A stretch of 42,847 bases of DNA from Coriobacteriales bacterium (GCA_031264075.1 JAISEO010000048.1:1-42847); one strand, 5' to 3'; shown: positions 34,001-42,286, numbered from the stretch's first letter. Notes: generated by a model not told the origin, from the sequence alone. Made by a program: numbers and translations.

Positions 34001-35927
34001 TCGTCGCAGAGGCAAAGTCAAAGGCGGCCGTGTAGCCCGAGTCGGCGTACCAGCCGTCAAAGGCCCAGACGGTGCTTCCCTGTTGCGCTCGTGTGGGAGC
34101 CACGGGCAGATAGCTGGCAAGCGCCGCCCCGGGCAGCACGCCCTGTACCGTCGCCACGGCGCTGCCTCCCATGCTGTTGAAGCTTATCGTGTACCGGATC
34201 CGATCGTAGAACAGATACTGATCCACGAGGGTCTTTCCCGAAGTCACGGTGCCAAAGCCGCTCGCGGTCTTCTGCAGGGCGTTACTCGTCAGGGGCTTCA
34301 TGCCCTCGATTTCCTTGAGCGAGAAGGGTGAGCCGGGGCTGTACACCTGCTGTGAATAGGTCGCGTCCTGCACGTAGTACTTGCCGTTGTACAGCACCGC
34401 GCCGGGCGTCGTGTCTCCCGTGGACTCAAACATATAGTGGAGGTTGACGTCCATGCCCGAGGTGATGTAGTTGGCCGGTATCACCTGTGCCGTGCCGGAG
34501 GCCGGCAGGAGGTCGGCCGAGATGGAGATGACTTTGGACACGAAGGTCACGGTAGAGCCCGGCGGCAGCCAGCCCTGGAAGTTGAGGCCTGCCGTGGGTA
34601 TCGTGAACTGCGCGAGGGGCCGCACCGGCCAGATGGCGCTGACGTTCTGCTCGTATTTTGCCTGGAAGCTGTAGCGGTTCTTGTCGGAATAGACCGTGTC
34701 GCCTATCTGCATCGTGGCAGAGGTGGTGGTGGAGTAACGACTGCTGTAGGGGGTGAAGGAGAAGGTGTAGACCACACGTTTATAGTAGACGTTGAGCAGC
34801 GTGGTGCCGTTGCCGAGCACGGTGGGGCTGGTGGAGGCGGCAGAGCCGAAGGCGGCCCAGGAGGGCTGTTTGAGTGTCGCGTTTGCTGAGACGAGCTTCG
34901 CGGCGTTTGCTTCCGGCGAGTCCGGGCCGCTCATCGAGGATCCGGCCCTTGCCTTCTGCGTGAATTTGCCGAGGTACTCATAGTTGGCGGCATCCGTGCC
35001 GGCGTCGCCGGCCACATCCTTCTTCTCGCGCCAGACGACTATCGTGTAATCGACCTGCCCTGCCGTCCAGACTGCGTAGAGCGTCGTGTCCGTTGTGATG
35101 AAGGTGGACCAGTCGAAGGCCGTAGCGCCGGCCGGGTCGGTAGACCAGTGATCGAAGCCGTAGCCCTCGCGTTCTGGAGGATCAGGCGCGCTTGCTGCCG
35201 TGCCGTTCGCAACGGTCAGGAATGGCACCTGGGAGCCCTCCGACACAAAATAGACGAAGGAGACCTCATCGGTGAGGCTCGGTGCGAGCGTGATATCCTC
35301 TGTTACCGGTGCGGCAAATTTGTACGGCACTCCCTTGAGCTTCCAACCACCATCGGTGGCGTCGGCATCAAAATGATAGTCGCCGGGTGCCGTGAAGAGG
35401 CTCATCTCCCCGGCGGTGGGCTCACTCACCGCCGTGTTGAGTGCCACGTGCTTCGTGAGGAAGGGGTCGCCAAAGCCGTCGAGGAAGGTAACCAGATACC
35501 CGCTCGCGAAACGCGCGAACAGGCTGAGGTTGCCGGTGACGGGCGTGCCGAAGACATAGGGGCTGTCATCGGGCGCACCAAACTCGTACCAGCCCATGAA
35601 CTTCTGGCTGACATCCGTGTCCGGCCCCAGGTATTTGACCTCCCCGGGGTTTACTGCCGTCTGACCCACTTCTGTCATGAACTGGCTGAGCTGATCGTAG
35701 GGAACCGTGACCGTGCTGCCCGCGTTAGGGCCTGTCGTAGCCACCGAAAGCTGATAGAAACTCACCTTGCCGTATACCTGCTCATCCCCAAAACTGCTGG
35801 CCGGAAACCCCGTCATGACCAGCGCCGTAACACAGAGGAGCGACAGGAGTGAGGCCCAGAACCGCCTGCCCCGCTGCTGTTTGCCCGTGTCTGTGTCTGT
35901 GTCCGTTACCCGCTTTAATGTCCGCAT
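31017..35927 (-). CDS. Large LPxTG-anchored surface protein with InlB-type B-repeats
   Basis: A 1636-residue cell-wall protein, probably an adhesin. The N-terminus has a basic region and a hydrophobic signal (FWASLLSLLCVTALVMTG, then SFGDE). The body holds many Listeria-Bacteroides (Flg_new/InlB B) repeats of about 70-80 residues, recognisable by units such as FDHWSTDPAGATAFDW, FDGWYADSGYTAAFDF...YAKW, FIGWRDSSGRL, FAGWATNKAE and FVGWSPTVDL. The end carries LPATGD (about 1582), a hydrophobic helix and RRKR, the sortase signal, then an unusually long polar tail (about 18 residues). GGAGGG 5 nt before the ATG at 35927 decides the start over 35978. A hexamer run gives VTDTDTDTG. It stands alone between coaD and csp. 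Confidence 0.85.
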   Translation of the reverse strand: MRTLKRVTDTDTDTGKQQRGRRFWASLLSLLCVTALVMTGFPASSFGDEQVYGKVSFYQLSVATTGPNAGSTVTVPYDQLSQFMTEVGQTAVNPGEVKYLGPDTDVSQKFMGWYEFGAPDDSPYVFGTPVTGNLSLFARFASGYLVTFLDGFGDPFLTKHVALNTAVSEPTAGEMSLFTAPGDYHFDADATDGGWKLKGVPYKFAAPVTEDITLAPSLTDEVSFVYFVSEGSQVPFLTVANGTAASAPDPPEREGYGFDHWSTDPAGATAFDWSTFITTDTTLYAVWTAGQVDYTIVVWREKKDVAGDAGTDAANYEYLGKFTQKARAGSSMSGPDSPEANAAKLVSANATLKQPSWAAFGSAASTSPTVLGNGTTLLNVYYKRVVYTFSFTPYSSRYSTTTSATMQIGDTVYSDKNRYSFQAKYEQNVSAIWPVRPLAQFTIPTAGLNFQGWLPPGSTVTFVSKVISISADLLPASGTAQVIPANYITSGMDVNLHYMFESTGDTTPGAVLYNGKYYVQDATYSQQVYSPGSPFSLKEIEGMKPLTSNALQKTASGFGTVTSGKTLVDQYLFYDRIRYTISFNSMGGSAVATVQGVLPGAALASYLPVAPTRAQQGSTVWAFDGWYADSGYTAAFDFASATMPDANLIVYAKWKEDPLVVSVYDGLANASLLGSYTRAQGEYVGDPVAGLASAGISLGYVVGTSYPGKGEFLGWVIPIGPGEKAVLSPELPVNTDLSVYADWKPQLFEVSYEAGNAADGEVPVDGKKYQSGVSARVLSPDGDGSLVAPVDYKFIGWRDSSGRLHYPGEMMPVTRDVVLTASYEEAYSAVIYVYHINYPDDAQDGEGNAITDPGNLKQYVGPGQGFALLSYSAYSPTPEPVTYRFAGWATNKAEAEACVAAGMATYQPGERITALSAGSPNQDMWGVWIQSFPVIFDAGDHGTMDSGVTTVSYQIQAGKSLEDLNIAVPGVTKRDDEDTQYDFDGWALESNPSVTLNNATEIYEVPVTEATSYVAVYSGITPTGSYCTVTFDTGGVHGSIAGSPAGTSVVAYRIPVGSSLEQAGLDAVPGVTAVDSNYPWYEWALAGDSDMTPREVILTMPVTEDLSYEALYIPQTVPYVDHFYTVIFDTGGIYGEFEDGGSSSAISVKEKMTLEDTPSFTSVPAVVMKAGMNDFTFVGWSPTVDLTAPVTDVVIYHALYAYTPAGAAGAPETYYTVSFDLGTLGQYLTVPITSFLVEEGETLSSLTGLFDAANYTAANISPAPGFEFVGWYPGLLPDTPVYADRVYQALYSYEPEGTAHTDYTTLVVNGDDPGEYAIQALGYEGYYDGGPHGIRTKLGSDLELRPNSYNLQMYWKRHQSQAASPSSAAVGTGGLLGMALPAEELASGQLQLSAGETVPFAAGDYISGLPPDEVNVINEEADIVFLADGMTPGEIDLSIIIKPRPLVPTATHADMVEEDGIPLRDSYGLTMGYDDNDREGKPINDGFAFAGHEGEFALDGVPLTTTYVQGDPAGSYPIYAKAGVYGNYEIYEGTDGDWPLFPGWRLAGVVQVKAPESDLPVIDGGDGGGSNGSSADGSHAKLPATGDTVGPPLLLALLATLLTGLAAVALSLYRRKRGSGGQESVRKSRPPWSFRA

Positions 35928-35966
35928 AGGAGACCCTCCACACCCAAAAGACTGTATGATGGAGCT

Positions 35967-35972
35967 ATTGTA
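35967..35972 (-). promoter_or_regulatory. -10 element candidate for the surface-protein gene
   Basis: TACAAT on the minus strand inside GGGTTACAATAG, 40 nt before the ATG. The identical 12-mer precedes recJ. No matching -35 is evident. Confidence 0.35.
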
Positions 35973-36030
35973 ACCCATCGGGCATAAAAACGCTACCGCG
36001 GTAAAGCTACCGTTGCCTTGCAGTTGTCCC

Positions 36031-36138
36031 AGTGACCAACTTTACCATAGAAAGCTCTATGAGGTACCCACCCCAGAGTTCATCGTGGTCTATAACGACC
36101 TTGCACTGGAATATGTCGAAACGGTTATACAGCAGTAG
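36031..36138 (+). pseudogene. Remnant of an Rpn/PD-(D/E)xK-type nuclease (transposase-like) gene
   Basis: The plus frame reads SDQLYHRKLYEVPTPEFIVVYND and stops at TAG 36136-36138. The segment LYxRKLxxIPTPEFxVxYNG is a hallmark of Rpn family recombination-promoting nucleases, which are usually about 300 residues. Here only about 35 codons remain, lacking the N-terminal catalytic core and the C-terminus, and the usual YNG is YND. There is no start codon or ribosome-binding site, so it is a decayed fragment. Its lower GC than neighbours suggests past insertion between the surface-protein gene and coaD. Confidence 0.55.
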
Positions 36139-36161
36139 GGTTATCTCAGTTTTGTGCTTTG

Positions 36162-36179
36162 CGATTGAAGGCTCAATCG
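36162..36179. repeat. Hairpin immediately after coaD
   Basis: CGATTGA (36162-36168) and TCAATCG (36173-36179) form a perfect 7-bp stem with a 4-nt loop, 4 nt after the coaD stop on the minus strand. It lacks a following U-run, so it may be a weak terminator or an mRNA-end stabiliser. Confidence 0.4.
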
Positions 36180-36182
36180 TGC

Positions 36183-36677
36183 TTACAGGCGGCGGCGCAG
36201 CTCGGCTTGCACCTTGGGGGTGACCCAGCGGGAGACGTCGCCGCCCATCGTCGCGATCTCCTTGACCATGGACGAACTGAGGTACATATACCGGGGGTTG
36301 GCCATGATGAACATCGTCTCAAGTTCCGGGTTGAGCTGGTAGTTGATGGATGCCTGTTGGAACTCCCACTCGAAGTCGGTGACCGCGCGGAGCCCCTTGA
36401 CTATCGTGTCCACGTGCATCTCTTCGGCAAAGCTCACGAGCAGCGTGCTGAACGGGCAAACCTCGACATTGGCGAGATGGGCCACGGCATCCTCGATGCA
36501 GGCCACGCGCTCTTCCAGGCTGAACAGCGGGCCCGCGCCCTTCTGCGGGGAGGCTGCCACGGCCACCACCACGGTAGAAAATATCCGGGCGGCCCGCTCT
36601 ATGACATCTATATGGCCGAGGGTCACCGGGTCGTAGGTTCCCGGTATCAGGGCTTTGGGGAAGCGATGATCACTCAT
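36183..36677 (-). CDS. coaD: Phosphopantetheine adenylyltransferase
   Basis: Transfers AMP to 4'-phosphopantetheine, the penultimate step of coenzyme A synthesis. The 164 residues begin at the ATG at 36677 (MSDHRFPKALIPGTYDPVTLGH), with AGGA about 9 nt upstream; the ORF-track start at 36800 adds 41 unrelated residues. The nucleotidyltransferase TLGH motif, GLRAVTDFEWEFQQA, and YMYLSSSMVKEIA (ISSTxVRE in relatives) are all present. It follows rsmD by 123 nt on the same strand, as in many Gram-positive bacteria. Confidence 0.94.
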   Translation of the reverse strand: MSDHRFPKALIPGTYDPVTLGHIDVIERAARIFSTVVVAVAASPQKGAGPLFSLEERVACIEDAVAHLANVEVCPFSTLLVSFAEEMHVDTIVKGLRAVTDFEWEFQQASINYQLNPELETMFIMANPRYMYLSSSMVKEIATMGGDVSRWVTPKVQAELRRRL

Positions 36678-36800
36678 TGCACACCATCCTTCGGTCTGTT
36701 CGGGTCTGGTATCCCGCGTCTGCTGGGACGCCTTTGCTGCGATGCCTCTGCTGTTGCGGTAGGACAAACCAACAGGTTCAGATAGTACAGCAATCCGCAC

Positions 36801-37460
36801 TCATACGCAGCCTGAGCCGAGGTATCTGTAGTAGTCGATGGCTATACTACCGTATTTTCTGTGTCTGACCAACTCGAGACGGGCCTGCTCGCTGCTACCG
36901 ACGATGAGCAGGCCGTCCCTGGCGTCGTGCCCCGAGGCCGCGTGCTCATAGCTGATGAGTGCCCGCTCGGTGAGCAGCCCGACGCGGCTGAGCGCGTCGA
37001 GCAGTCCGGAAACAGCGGACTCCGGCACCGCATAGGGAGGGTCCAGAACGACGAGGTCAAAGGGGCGCGCCTCCCTGAGGCAGAACGCAGGCGGGAGGGC
37101 GAGGCTGTCTGCCCGGCACACCCGGGCCTGCTGGCTCGAAAGCCTTAAGTCCGCGATGGTGCCGCGGAGCACGGCCTCGGCGGCCCGGGACTTCTCAACA
37201 AACAGGCACGACTCCGCGCCTCGACTGAGCAGCTCGAGCCCCAGGGCACCGCTGCCGGCAAAGGCGTCAAGGACGCGTGCCCCGTTCAGGCCGTTCAGAG
37301 AACCGTCCCCCTCGCCGCTACCACCAGGGCAGCTCTCCTCCAGGATGCTGCTGATGCTTGAGGCCCATGCCTCACGTACCCGGTCTGTGGTAGGTCGACA
37401 CTGCCTGCCGGGCACGGCCTGTATCGTCCTCCCCTTGAATATGCCGGCTATAATACGCAT
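36801..37460 (-). CDS. rsmD: 16S rRNA (guanine966-N2)-methyltransferase
   Basis: Methylates G966 of 16S rRNA. The 219 residues start at the ATG at 37460 (MRIIAGIFKGRTIQA), one base after the recG stop; the longer ORF is a shadow extension. The SAM-binding loop VLDAFAGSGALGLELLSRGA and the catalytic FDLVVLDPPYAV are clear. A Gly/Ser-rich insertion (PGGSGEGDGSLNGLNG) of about 12 residues precedes the SAM loop. The gene lies between recG and coaD, its usual place. Confidence 0.93.
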   Translation of the reverse strand: MRIIAGIFKGRTIQAVPGRQCRPTTDRVREAWASSISSILEESCPGGSGEGDGSLNGLNGARVLDAFAGSGALGLELLSRGAESCLFVEKSRAAEAVLRGTIADLRLSSQQARVCRADSLALPPAFCLREARPFDLVVLDPPYAVPESAVSGLLDALSRVGLLTERALISYEHAASGHDARDGLLIVGSSEQARLELVRHRKYGSIAIDYYRYLGSGCV

Positions 37461-37461
37461 G

Positions 37462-39636
37462 TCAGTTGCTGTCCGTGCTTCCCTCGCGCATGAGCTCAAA
37501 GCGCAGATGCCGATGCTCGGCCAGGGCAAGCTCGGGGTCTGTATCCAGCAACTCCCGTGCGTCTGCGTGGGCGGCCTCGATGAGGCTGCTGTCGCGGATG
37601 ACGTTGATGAGGCTGAGCGAGCCCGCGCCGTGTTGGCGGGTTCCCGCGATGTCGCCCTCGCTCCGCATGGCCAGGTCTGCCTCGGCGAGGCGCAGGCCGT
37701 CGGTGTACTTCTGGAGGAGCGCGAGCCGCGTCCGCGCACCCTGGCTGGGATTATGGGAGATGAGGAAGCAGCTCGCATCCCGCGTGCCACGGCCTACCCG
37801 TCCACGCAGCTGATGGAGCTGTGCCAGGCCAAACCGGTCGGCATCGAGGACGAGCATGACGGTGGCATTGGGCACGTCAACGCCCACCTCTATGACGGTG
37901 GTGGAGACGAGGATGTCCACCCTCCCCTCTCGGAACTCGGCCATGATGCGCTGCTTCTCCTCGCTCTTGACGCGCGAGGTGAGGAGTTCGATACGGCGCT
38001 CGGGAAAGACCTGCGTGCGCAGGTGCGCCAGCTCAGCTTCTGCGGCAGCGATATACGGCTCGTCTGAGAAGCTCTCCCAGTCATCGAGGTACGGGATGTC
38101 CTCACCGTCCGCCGGCTCCGGCGCGGAGATAAGCGGGCAGACGATGTAGGCCTGCTCCTGCCTCGCCAGCGCCTCGCGCACGGCCTCATAGGCTTTATAG
38201 GCCACCGAACTGCCCAGGGCAACCGTGGTGGTCCGGGTCTTCTGCGGCCTGTTGTCGAGATAGCTCGCCTGGATGCTGCCGTAGCGGACGAGCGCGAGCG
38301 AGCGCGGTATGGGCGTGGCGGTCATGCTGAGAAAGTCCGCCGCCGGACTCTTGGCGATGAGGCTGTTGCGCTGTTCCACCCCAAAGCGGTGTTGCTCGTC
38401 GATGACGATGAGCGACAGCTCCTTGAAGACCACGTCCGGCTCGAGGAGCGCGTGGGTGCCAAAGACCAGCTGCACGCCGCTCGTTCTGAGCTGCTCATAC
38501 AGCTCCTGGCGCCGGCTGGCGCCGACCGCCGAGGTGAGAAGGGCCCAGCCGATGCCCAGCTCGTCGAGCAGGGGGCCCAGTTGAGCCGCATACTGGTTGG
38601 CGAGGACCTCGGTTGGTGCCATCATGGCCGCCTGCCAACCGCTTTCGGCAGCACGGACGAGGGCGTGAAGGGCAACGACCGTCTTGCCCGAGCCAACGTC
38701 GCCAAGAAGGAGCCGGTTCATGCGCAGCGGAGCCGCAAGGTCGGCGCCAATCTCGGCTAGGGCACGCTGCTGCGAGTCGGTCAGCGTAAAGGGAAGCAGG
38801 CCACCGAGCGCCCTGGACAGGCTCCCCACTTTCTGGTGCGTAAAGCCCGAGAGGCCCTGCATGAGTTGCTTTTGGGCATAGACAGAACGCAGCTGCGTCC
38901 AAAAGACCTGCTCGTAGGCTCCTCTCCGGTGGGCGAGCGCCAGCTCCTCGTTGTTCGGGGGCATGTGCAGACCCTGCCAGGCTGCCTGCCTGCTCACGAG
39001 CTTGCGGCGTATCCGTAGCCCGGGCGGCAGGGGGTCCAGCGGCTCCGGCACCAGTTTGTGCGCTTCGAGTACGATGCGCTTGAGCCAGTTTGAACTCAGC
39101 TTGCTGTTGGCGCGATACACGGGAGCTATGCCCACGGGCTCGGGACCCTGCTCCACCTGCTGGAGCTGCTGGTCGCCTCTGGGCGACGTGTCTGCCGCGG
39201 CTGGTTGGGGAGCCACGAGCGTGTACAGGGGAGAGGCCATGCTCAAAAACCCGTTATAGTGCTCCGTCTTGCCCAGAAGCAGGATCTGCCTCCCCACGGT
39301 GAGGGTGTCAGCCAGCCAGGCCTGATTGAACCAGACGGCCCTGAGCATACCGCTGCTGTCGGTTATCGTCGCCTCGTACAGATAGCCGCCCCGCGCCGTC
39401 CTGCGACCTTTTGCCTCGTGGATCCTGCCCAGTACGGCGTTTTTCTCGCCCAGAGGCAGGTCGATGATCCGCATGATGTTTGAGAAGTCGTCGTAGCGGA
39501 AGGGGTAATGCTCAAACAGGTCGCGGATGCGGAAGATGCCCAGTTCATGCAGGCCCTCCAGACGCTTGCCGTGGGCAAAGCGAACCTGCTCTACCCGAGC
39601 ATCCAAAAGCTGCGTTTGCTCGCTACGTCCGTGCAT
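37462..39636 (-). CDS. recG: ATP-dependent DNA helicase RecG
   Basis: Remodels stalled replication forks and branched DNA. Of 724 residues the first 250 form the wedge/OB domain, and the helicase domains follow: Walker A LLGDVGSGKTVVALHAL, VIDEQHRFGVEQR (DEQH), SMTATPIPRSLALV, STTVIEVGVDVPNATVMLVLDADRFGLAQLHQLRGRVGRG with the Arg fingers. The TRG region near the end is present. A Gln/Ala-rich loop (about 150-165) is the only oddity. The downstream rsmD starts one base after the stop. Upstream fakA ends 19 nt before the start; the ribosome-binding site is weak. Confidence 0.94.
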   Translation of the reverse strand: MHGRSEQTQLLDARVEQVRFAHGKRLEGLHELGIFRIRDLFEHYPFRYDDFSNIMRIIDLPLGEKNAVLGRIHEAKGRRTARGGYLYEATITDSSGMLRAVWFNQAWLADTLTVGRQILLLGKTEHYNGFLSMASPLYTLVAPQPAAADTSPRGDQQLQQVEQGPEPVGIAPVYRANSKLSSNWLKRIVLEAHKLVPEPLDPLPPGLRIRRKLVSRQAAWQGLHMPPNNEELALAHRRGAYEQVFWTQLRSVYAQKQLMQGLSGFTHQKVGSLSRALGGLLPFTLTDSQQRALAEIGADLAAPLRMNRLLLGDVGSGKTVVALHALVRAAESGWQAAMMAPTEVLANQYAAQLGPLLDELGIGWALLTSAVGASRRQELYEQLRTSGVQLVFGTHALLEPDVVFKELSLIVIDEQHRFGVEQRNSLIAKSPAADFLSMTATPIPRSLALVRYGSIQASYLDNRPQKTRTTTVALGSSVAYKAYEAVREALARQEQAYIVCPLISAPEPADGEDIPYLDDWESFSDEPYIAAAEAELAHLRTQVFPERRIELLTSRVKSEEKQRIMAEFREGRVDILVSTTVIEVGVDVPNATVMLVLDADRFGLAQLHQLRGRVGRGTRDASCFLISHNPSQGARTRLALLQKYTDGLRLAEADLAMRSEGDIAGTRQHGAGSLSLINVIRDSSLIEAAHADARELLDTDPELALAEHRHLRFELMREGSTDSN

Positions 39637-39654
39637 ATCGAGGGCCTGCCACGG

Positions 39655-41346
39655 CTATTCCGCAGCCAGTATCAGGGGATAGAGCGGTTGGTCCCCCCGT
39701 TGGCAGTCGGCCTCAAGCTCGGGCCACTCCTCCTCGATGCGCTCGCAGAGTGCCGCGAGTCGCGTGTCGTCAAAGTCCGCACCGGCAAGCAGGGTGAGCA
39801 CGTCGGCGTCGCGAGCGATGAGGGGGAGCAGCCGTAGGGCCACCTCCTCTACCTCCGTGCCCACAACCTCTATGCCGCCTGCGGTGATGCCGATGATGTC
39901 CCCGGCGGCGATGGGGCTGCCGTCGGCGGCTTTGGCCTCCTTGATGGCCGTGGTTATCTCGGCGGTATTGACCTCGGCAATCGCCGCGGTCATCGCCTGG
40001 ACATTCTCGTCGAGACTCGCGCTCTCATCAGCTGCGAACAGGGCCGAGAAACTCTGCGGCACGCTCGTGGTAGGCACGACGGCAGCAGGCTTGTCCGCGA
40101 TGTCCACGGCGGCGTTGGCGGCCAGGATGATATTCTTGTTGTTGGGAAAGATGATGACACGCCGGGCATTGACACTCTGTATGGCATCGACGAAGTCCTT
40201 GGTAGAGGGATTCATGGTCTGACCACCGCGAACGACAAAGTCCACCTGCTGCGATTCCAGAATGCGTGCCGTGCCCGGCCCGGAAGCCACGGCTACGAAG
40301 CCGAGCTCCTTTGGCTGCGCATTGGTCTGAGGAGGTCTGCCCCCGCTCCCGGCGCCGTCAGAGGCAGTGCCCCGGCTACCGGCTGCCCGCGCCTCGTCTG
40401 TGGCCAGCGCATCGGCGCGCTCGCCGCTCTGTAGCTGCATGTTGTGGATATACACCTCAGAGACCTGGCCGCGATCGGTCATATAGCTCAGCACGGTGCC
40501 GGGCTCATTCGTATGCACATGCACCTTGTAGTCGGGGCTTGCGCCTACCAGCAGCTCGCAGTCGCCCATGGTTTCGAGGAAGTCGAGCGTGCCTTCCTCG
40601 TCCAGATCCTCCGCGTTAAGGAGGAACTCCGTGCAGTAGAGGAAGTCGCTGTCGTCCCAGTCGTTGAGCTGTTCTATGGCTACGAGCGGCTCGGGACGCG
40701 AAAGGCTGGCGGTGCTGGGAATGGTGGGGCCCTCGCCGCTGAGCGCGGCTACAAAGCCTTCGAGCAGAATGGCAAGCCCAAAGCCGCCGGCATCCACCAC
40801 ACCGTTCTCCTTCAAGACGGGCAGGAGATCGGGGGTGCGGCGTACCGAGGCCATGGCCTCCGTTGCAATGGCCTTGAGACACTCGAGCCCTTCCCTCCCT
40901 TCTTCTGCGGCAAGGGTCGCAGCGGAAGCGGCATCCTGGAGAACGGTGAGGATGGTCCCCTGCACCGGTTTGCGCACGGCGTTAAAGGCCACCTCCACGC
41001 TGCGGTTGGCTGCAACGGCAAGCGTGGCCGAGCTGAGTTCCGTAGCGCCTTCAAGACCTTCGCAGGCACCACGGAGTATCTGTGAGGTAATAACGCCCGA
41101 GTTGCCCCTCGCTCCCATCAAAGAGCCGTGCGTGACTGCTCTCAGGACATCCGCGGCGCCGGCGTCAGACGGCAGTTCGGAGAGCTCGGAAATAACCATA
41201 TCGATGGTGAGTGACATGTTGGTGCCGGTATCGCCGTCGGGCACCGGAAAGACATTGAGCCGATTGATGTCTTCCCTCTTTTCCTTCAAGGCCTGGCCCG
41301 CGGCATAGATGGCCTGGATAATCTGTTGCTGCTCTGTGTTGCTCAT
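39655..41346 (-). CDS. fakA: DAK2-domain fatty acid kinase subunit (FakA/YloV)
   Basis: The kinase half of the FakAB system, phosphorylating FakB-bound fatty acids for phospholipid synthesis. The N-terminal DAK2 domain (about 1-200) has NRLNVFPVPDGDTGTNMSLT with metal-binding Asp residues and LMGARGNSGVITSQILRG. The C-terminal half contains the FakB-binding region. The 563-residue length fits. The ORF track begins at 41493, but the ATG at 41346 (MSNTEQQQ) opens the domain with AAGGA 8 nt upstream. A Gly/Ala-rich linker sits near residue 330-350. It lies between asp23 and recG, as is usual in Gram-positive bacteria. No fakB is in the window. Confidence 0.92.
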   Translation of the reverse strand: MSNTEQQQIIQAIYAAGQALKEKREDINRLNVFPVPDGDTGTNMSLTIDMVISELSELPSDAGAADVLRAVTHGSLMGARGNSGVITSQILRGACEGLEGATELSSATLAVAANRSVEVAFNAVRKPVQGTILTVLQDAASAATLAAEEGREGLECLKAIATEAMASVRRTPDLLPVLKENGVVDAGGFGLAILLEGFVAALSGEGPTIPSTASLSRPEPLVAIEQLNDWDDSDFLYCTEFLLNAEDLDEEGTLDFLETMGDCELLVGASPDYKVHVHTNEPGTVLSYMTDRGQVSEVYIHNMQLQSGERADALATDEARAAGSRGTASDGAGSGGRPPQTNAQPKELGFVAVASGPGTARILESQQVDFVVRGGQTMNPSTKDFVDAIQSVNARRVIIFPNNKNIILAANAAVDIADKPAAVVPTTSVPQSFSALFAADESASLDENVQAMTAAIAEVNTAEITTAIKEAKAADGSPIAAGDIIGITAGGIEVVGTEVEEVALRLLPLIARDADVLTLLAGADFDDTRLAALCERIEEEWPELEADCQRGDQPLYPLILAAE

Positions 41347-41413
41347 GGAGTGATTCCTTGTCGATAGGGGAGTCTGTGTGTTCACCTGGCGTGCTGCTGT
41401 TTGGTGTCTTCTG

Positions 41414-41800
41414 CTAGACGCCCTCTGTTGATCGGGGTGAGGTGTGGATGCCCTGAACGTGCACGGTAACCTCGTGCACCTTGAGGCCGGCATAGGTCTC
41501 GAGGATAAAGCGCACCCGGTCTGCCAGGTTATTGGAAACCGTGGAGAGGTTCATGCCGTACTCGATGATGACGTAGAGGTTGGCACTGATGCCGTCCTCT
41601 CCCTTGCTGATGGTGACGCCGCGGCTGAGTGCGCGGGCGGGCAGGAGTTTTGCTATGCCGTCTTGCAGCGAAGGGGCGGCCATGCCCACAACACCATAGC
41701 TTTCCATGGCGGCATAGCCCACCAGATCGGTGATGACGTTGTCGGTGACCTTGAGCGTACCGCCCACGGGGCTCTCCGTGGTATTGGGTAATTCAGTCAT
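41414..41800 (-). CDS. asp23: Asp23/Gls24-family envelope stress protein
   Basis: A 128-residue Asp23 protein; relatives sit at the membrane and affect cell-wall stress. GGTLKVTDNVITDLVGYAAMESYGVVGMA is the family signature and the Leu-rich beta-helical continuation (VIIEYGMNLSTVSNNLADRVRFILETYAGLKVHEVTVHV) follows. The ATG at 41800 has GAGGAG 4 nt upstream; the ORF track start at 41926 is a shadow extension. It precedes fakA by 67 nt, the usual asp23-fakA pairing. Confidence 0.93.
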   Translation of the reverse strand: MTELPNTTESPVGGTLKVTDNVITDLVGYAAMESYGVVGMAAPSLQDGIAKLLPARALSRGVTISKGEDGISANLYVIIEYGMNLSTVSNNLADRVRFILETYAGLKVHEVTVHVQGIHTSPRSTEGV

Positions 41801-41906
41801 GTTGCTCCTCAGTGTCTTATAGCGGGCTTTCTCTCGCACTTTGGCCTGTGCTTTTCGCAGGGCTTTCTCTCGCGTGCCGTGTCGTGTGCTTCCACGCGAA
41901 GATACG

Positions 41907-41915
41907 ATTATAGCA
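41907..41915 (-). promoter_or_regulatory. Extended -10 promoter for the asp23-fakA-recG-rsmD run
   Basis: TGCTATAAT on the minus strand is a perfect extended -10, about 105 nt before asp23. No good -35 lies 16-18 nt upstream. Confidence 0.5.
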
Positions 41916-41936
41916 AAGGCTGCCAAAGCCTCCGGT

Positions 41937-41965
41937 TTGTATTAAAGCGGTTGCTATGCTACTAT
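41937..41965 (+). promoter_or_regulatory. Promoter of rpsT
   Basis: TTGTAT at 41937 and TACTAT at 41960 are 17 nt apart, and TGC directly precedes the -10, giving an extended form. It starts about 85 nt before the GTG and is divergent from the asp23 promoter. Confidence 0.6.
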
Positions 41966-42022
41966 CTCACTTTCGCATTTTCGTGCTCCGTAGAACAGCC
42001 GACACGCTAGAAAGGCAAGCCA

Positions 42023-42286
42023 GTGGCAAATATCAAGAGCCAGAAGAAACGTATCAAGACCAACGAGAAGGCGCGCATGCGCAATAAGTCCGTCAAGAGT
42101 GAGCTGCATACCCTCACGCGCCAGGTAGAAGACGCCGTGGCGGAGGGGGACGCGGACAGGGCCCAGGCCCAGGCCTCGCGTACCTGCAGGATGCTTGACA
42201 AGGCGGTAAGCAAGGGTGTTGTCCATAAGAACCAGGCCGCAAACCGCAAGTCGGGGGTCACTAAATTAGCCAATAGCGTCAAGTAA
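42023..42286 (+). CDS. rpsT: Small ribosomal subunit protein bS20
   Basis: An 87-residue basic helical protein of the 30S subunit that binds 16S rRNA helices 9 and 44. MANIKSQKKRIKTNEKARMRNKSVKSELHT and NQAANRKSGVTKL are typical bS20. The start is GTG at 42023 with AAAGGCAAG upstream. It is preceded by a convincing promoter and is followed by tRNA-Lys. The size is normal. Confidence 0.95.
   Translation: MANIKSQKKRIKTNEKARMRNKSVKSELHTLTRQVEDAVAEGDADRAQAQASRTCRMLDKAVSKGVVHKNQAANRKSGVTKLANSVK

Noticed and set aside
35880-35915. Phase-variable repeat in the surface-protein gene
   Set aside because: The GTGTCT run is three copies of a hexamer, so changes in copy number stay in frame and would not switch the gene off.
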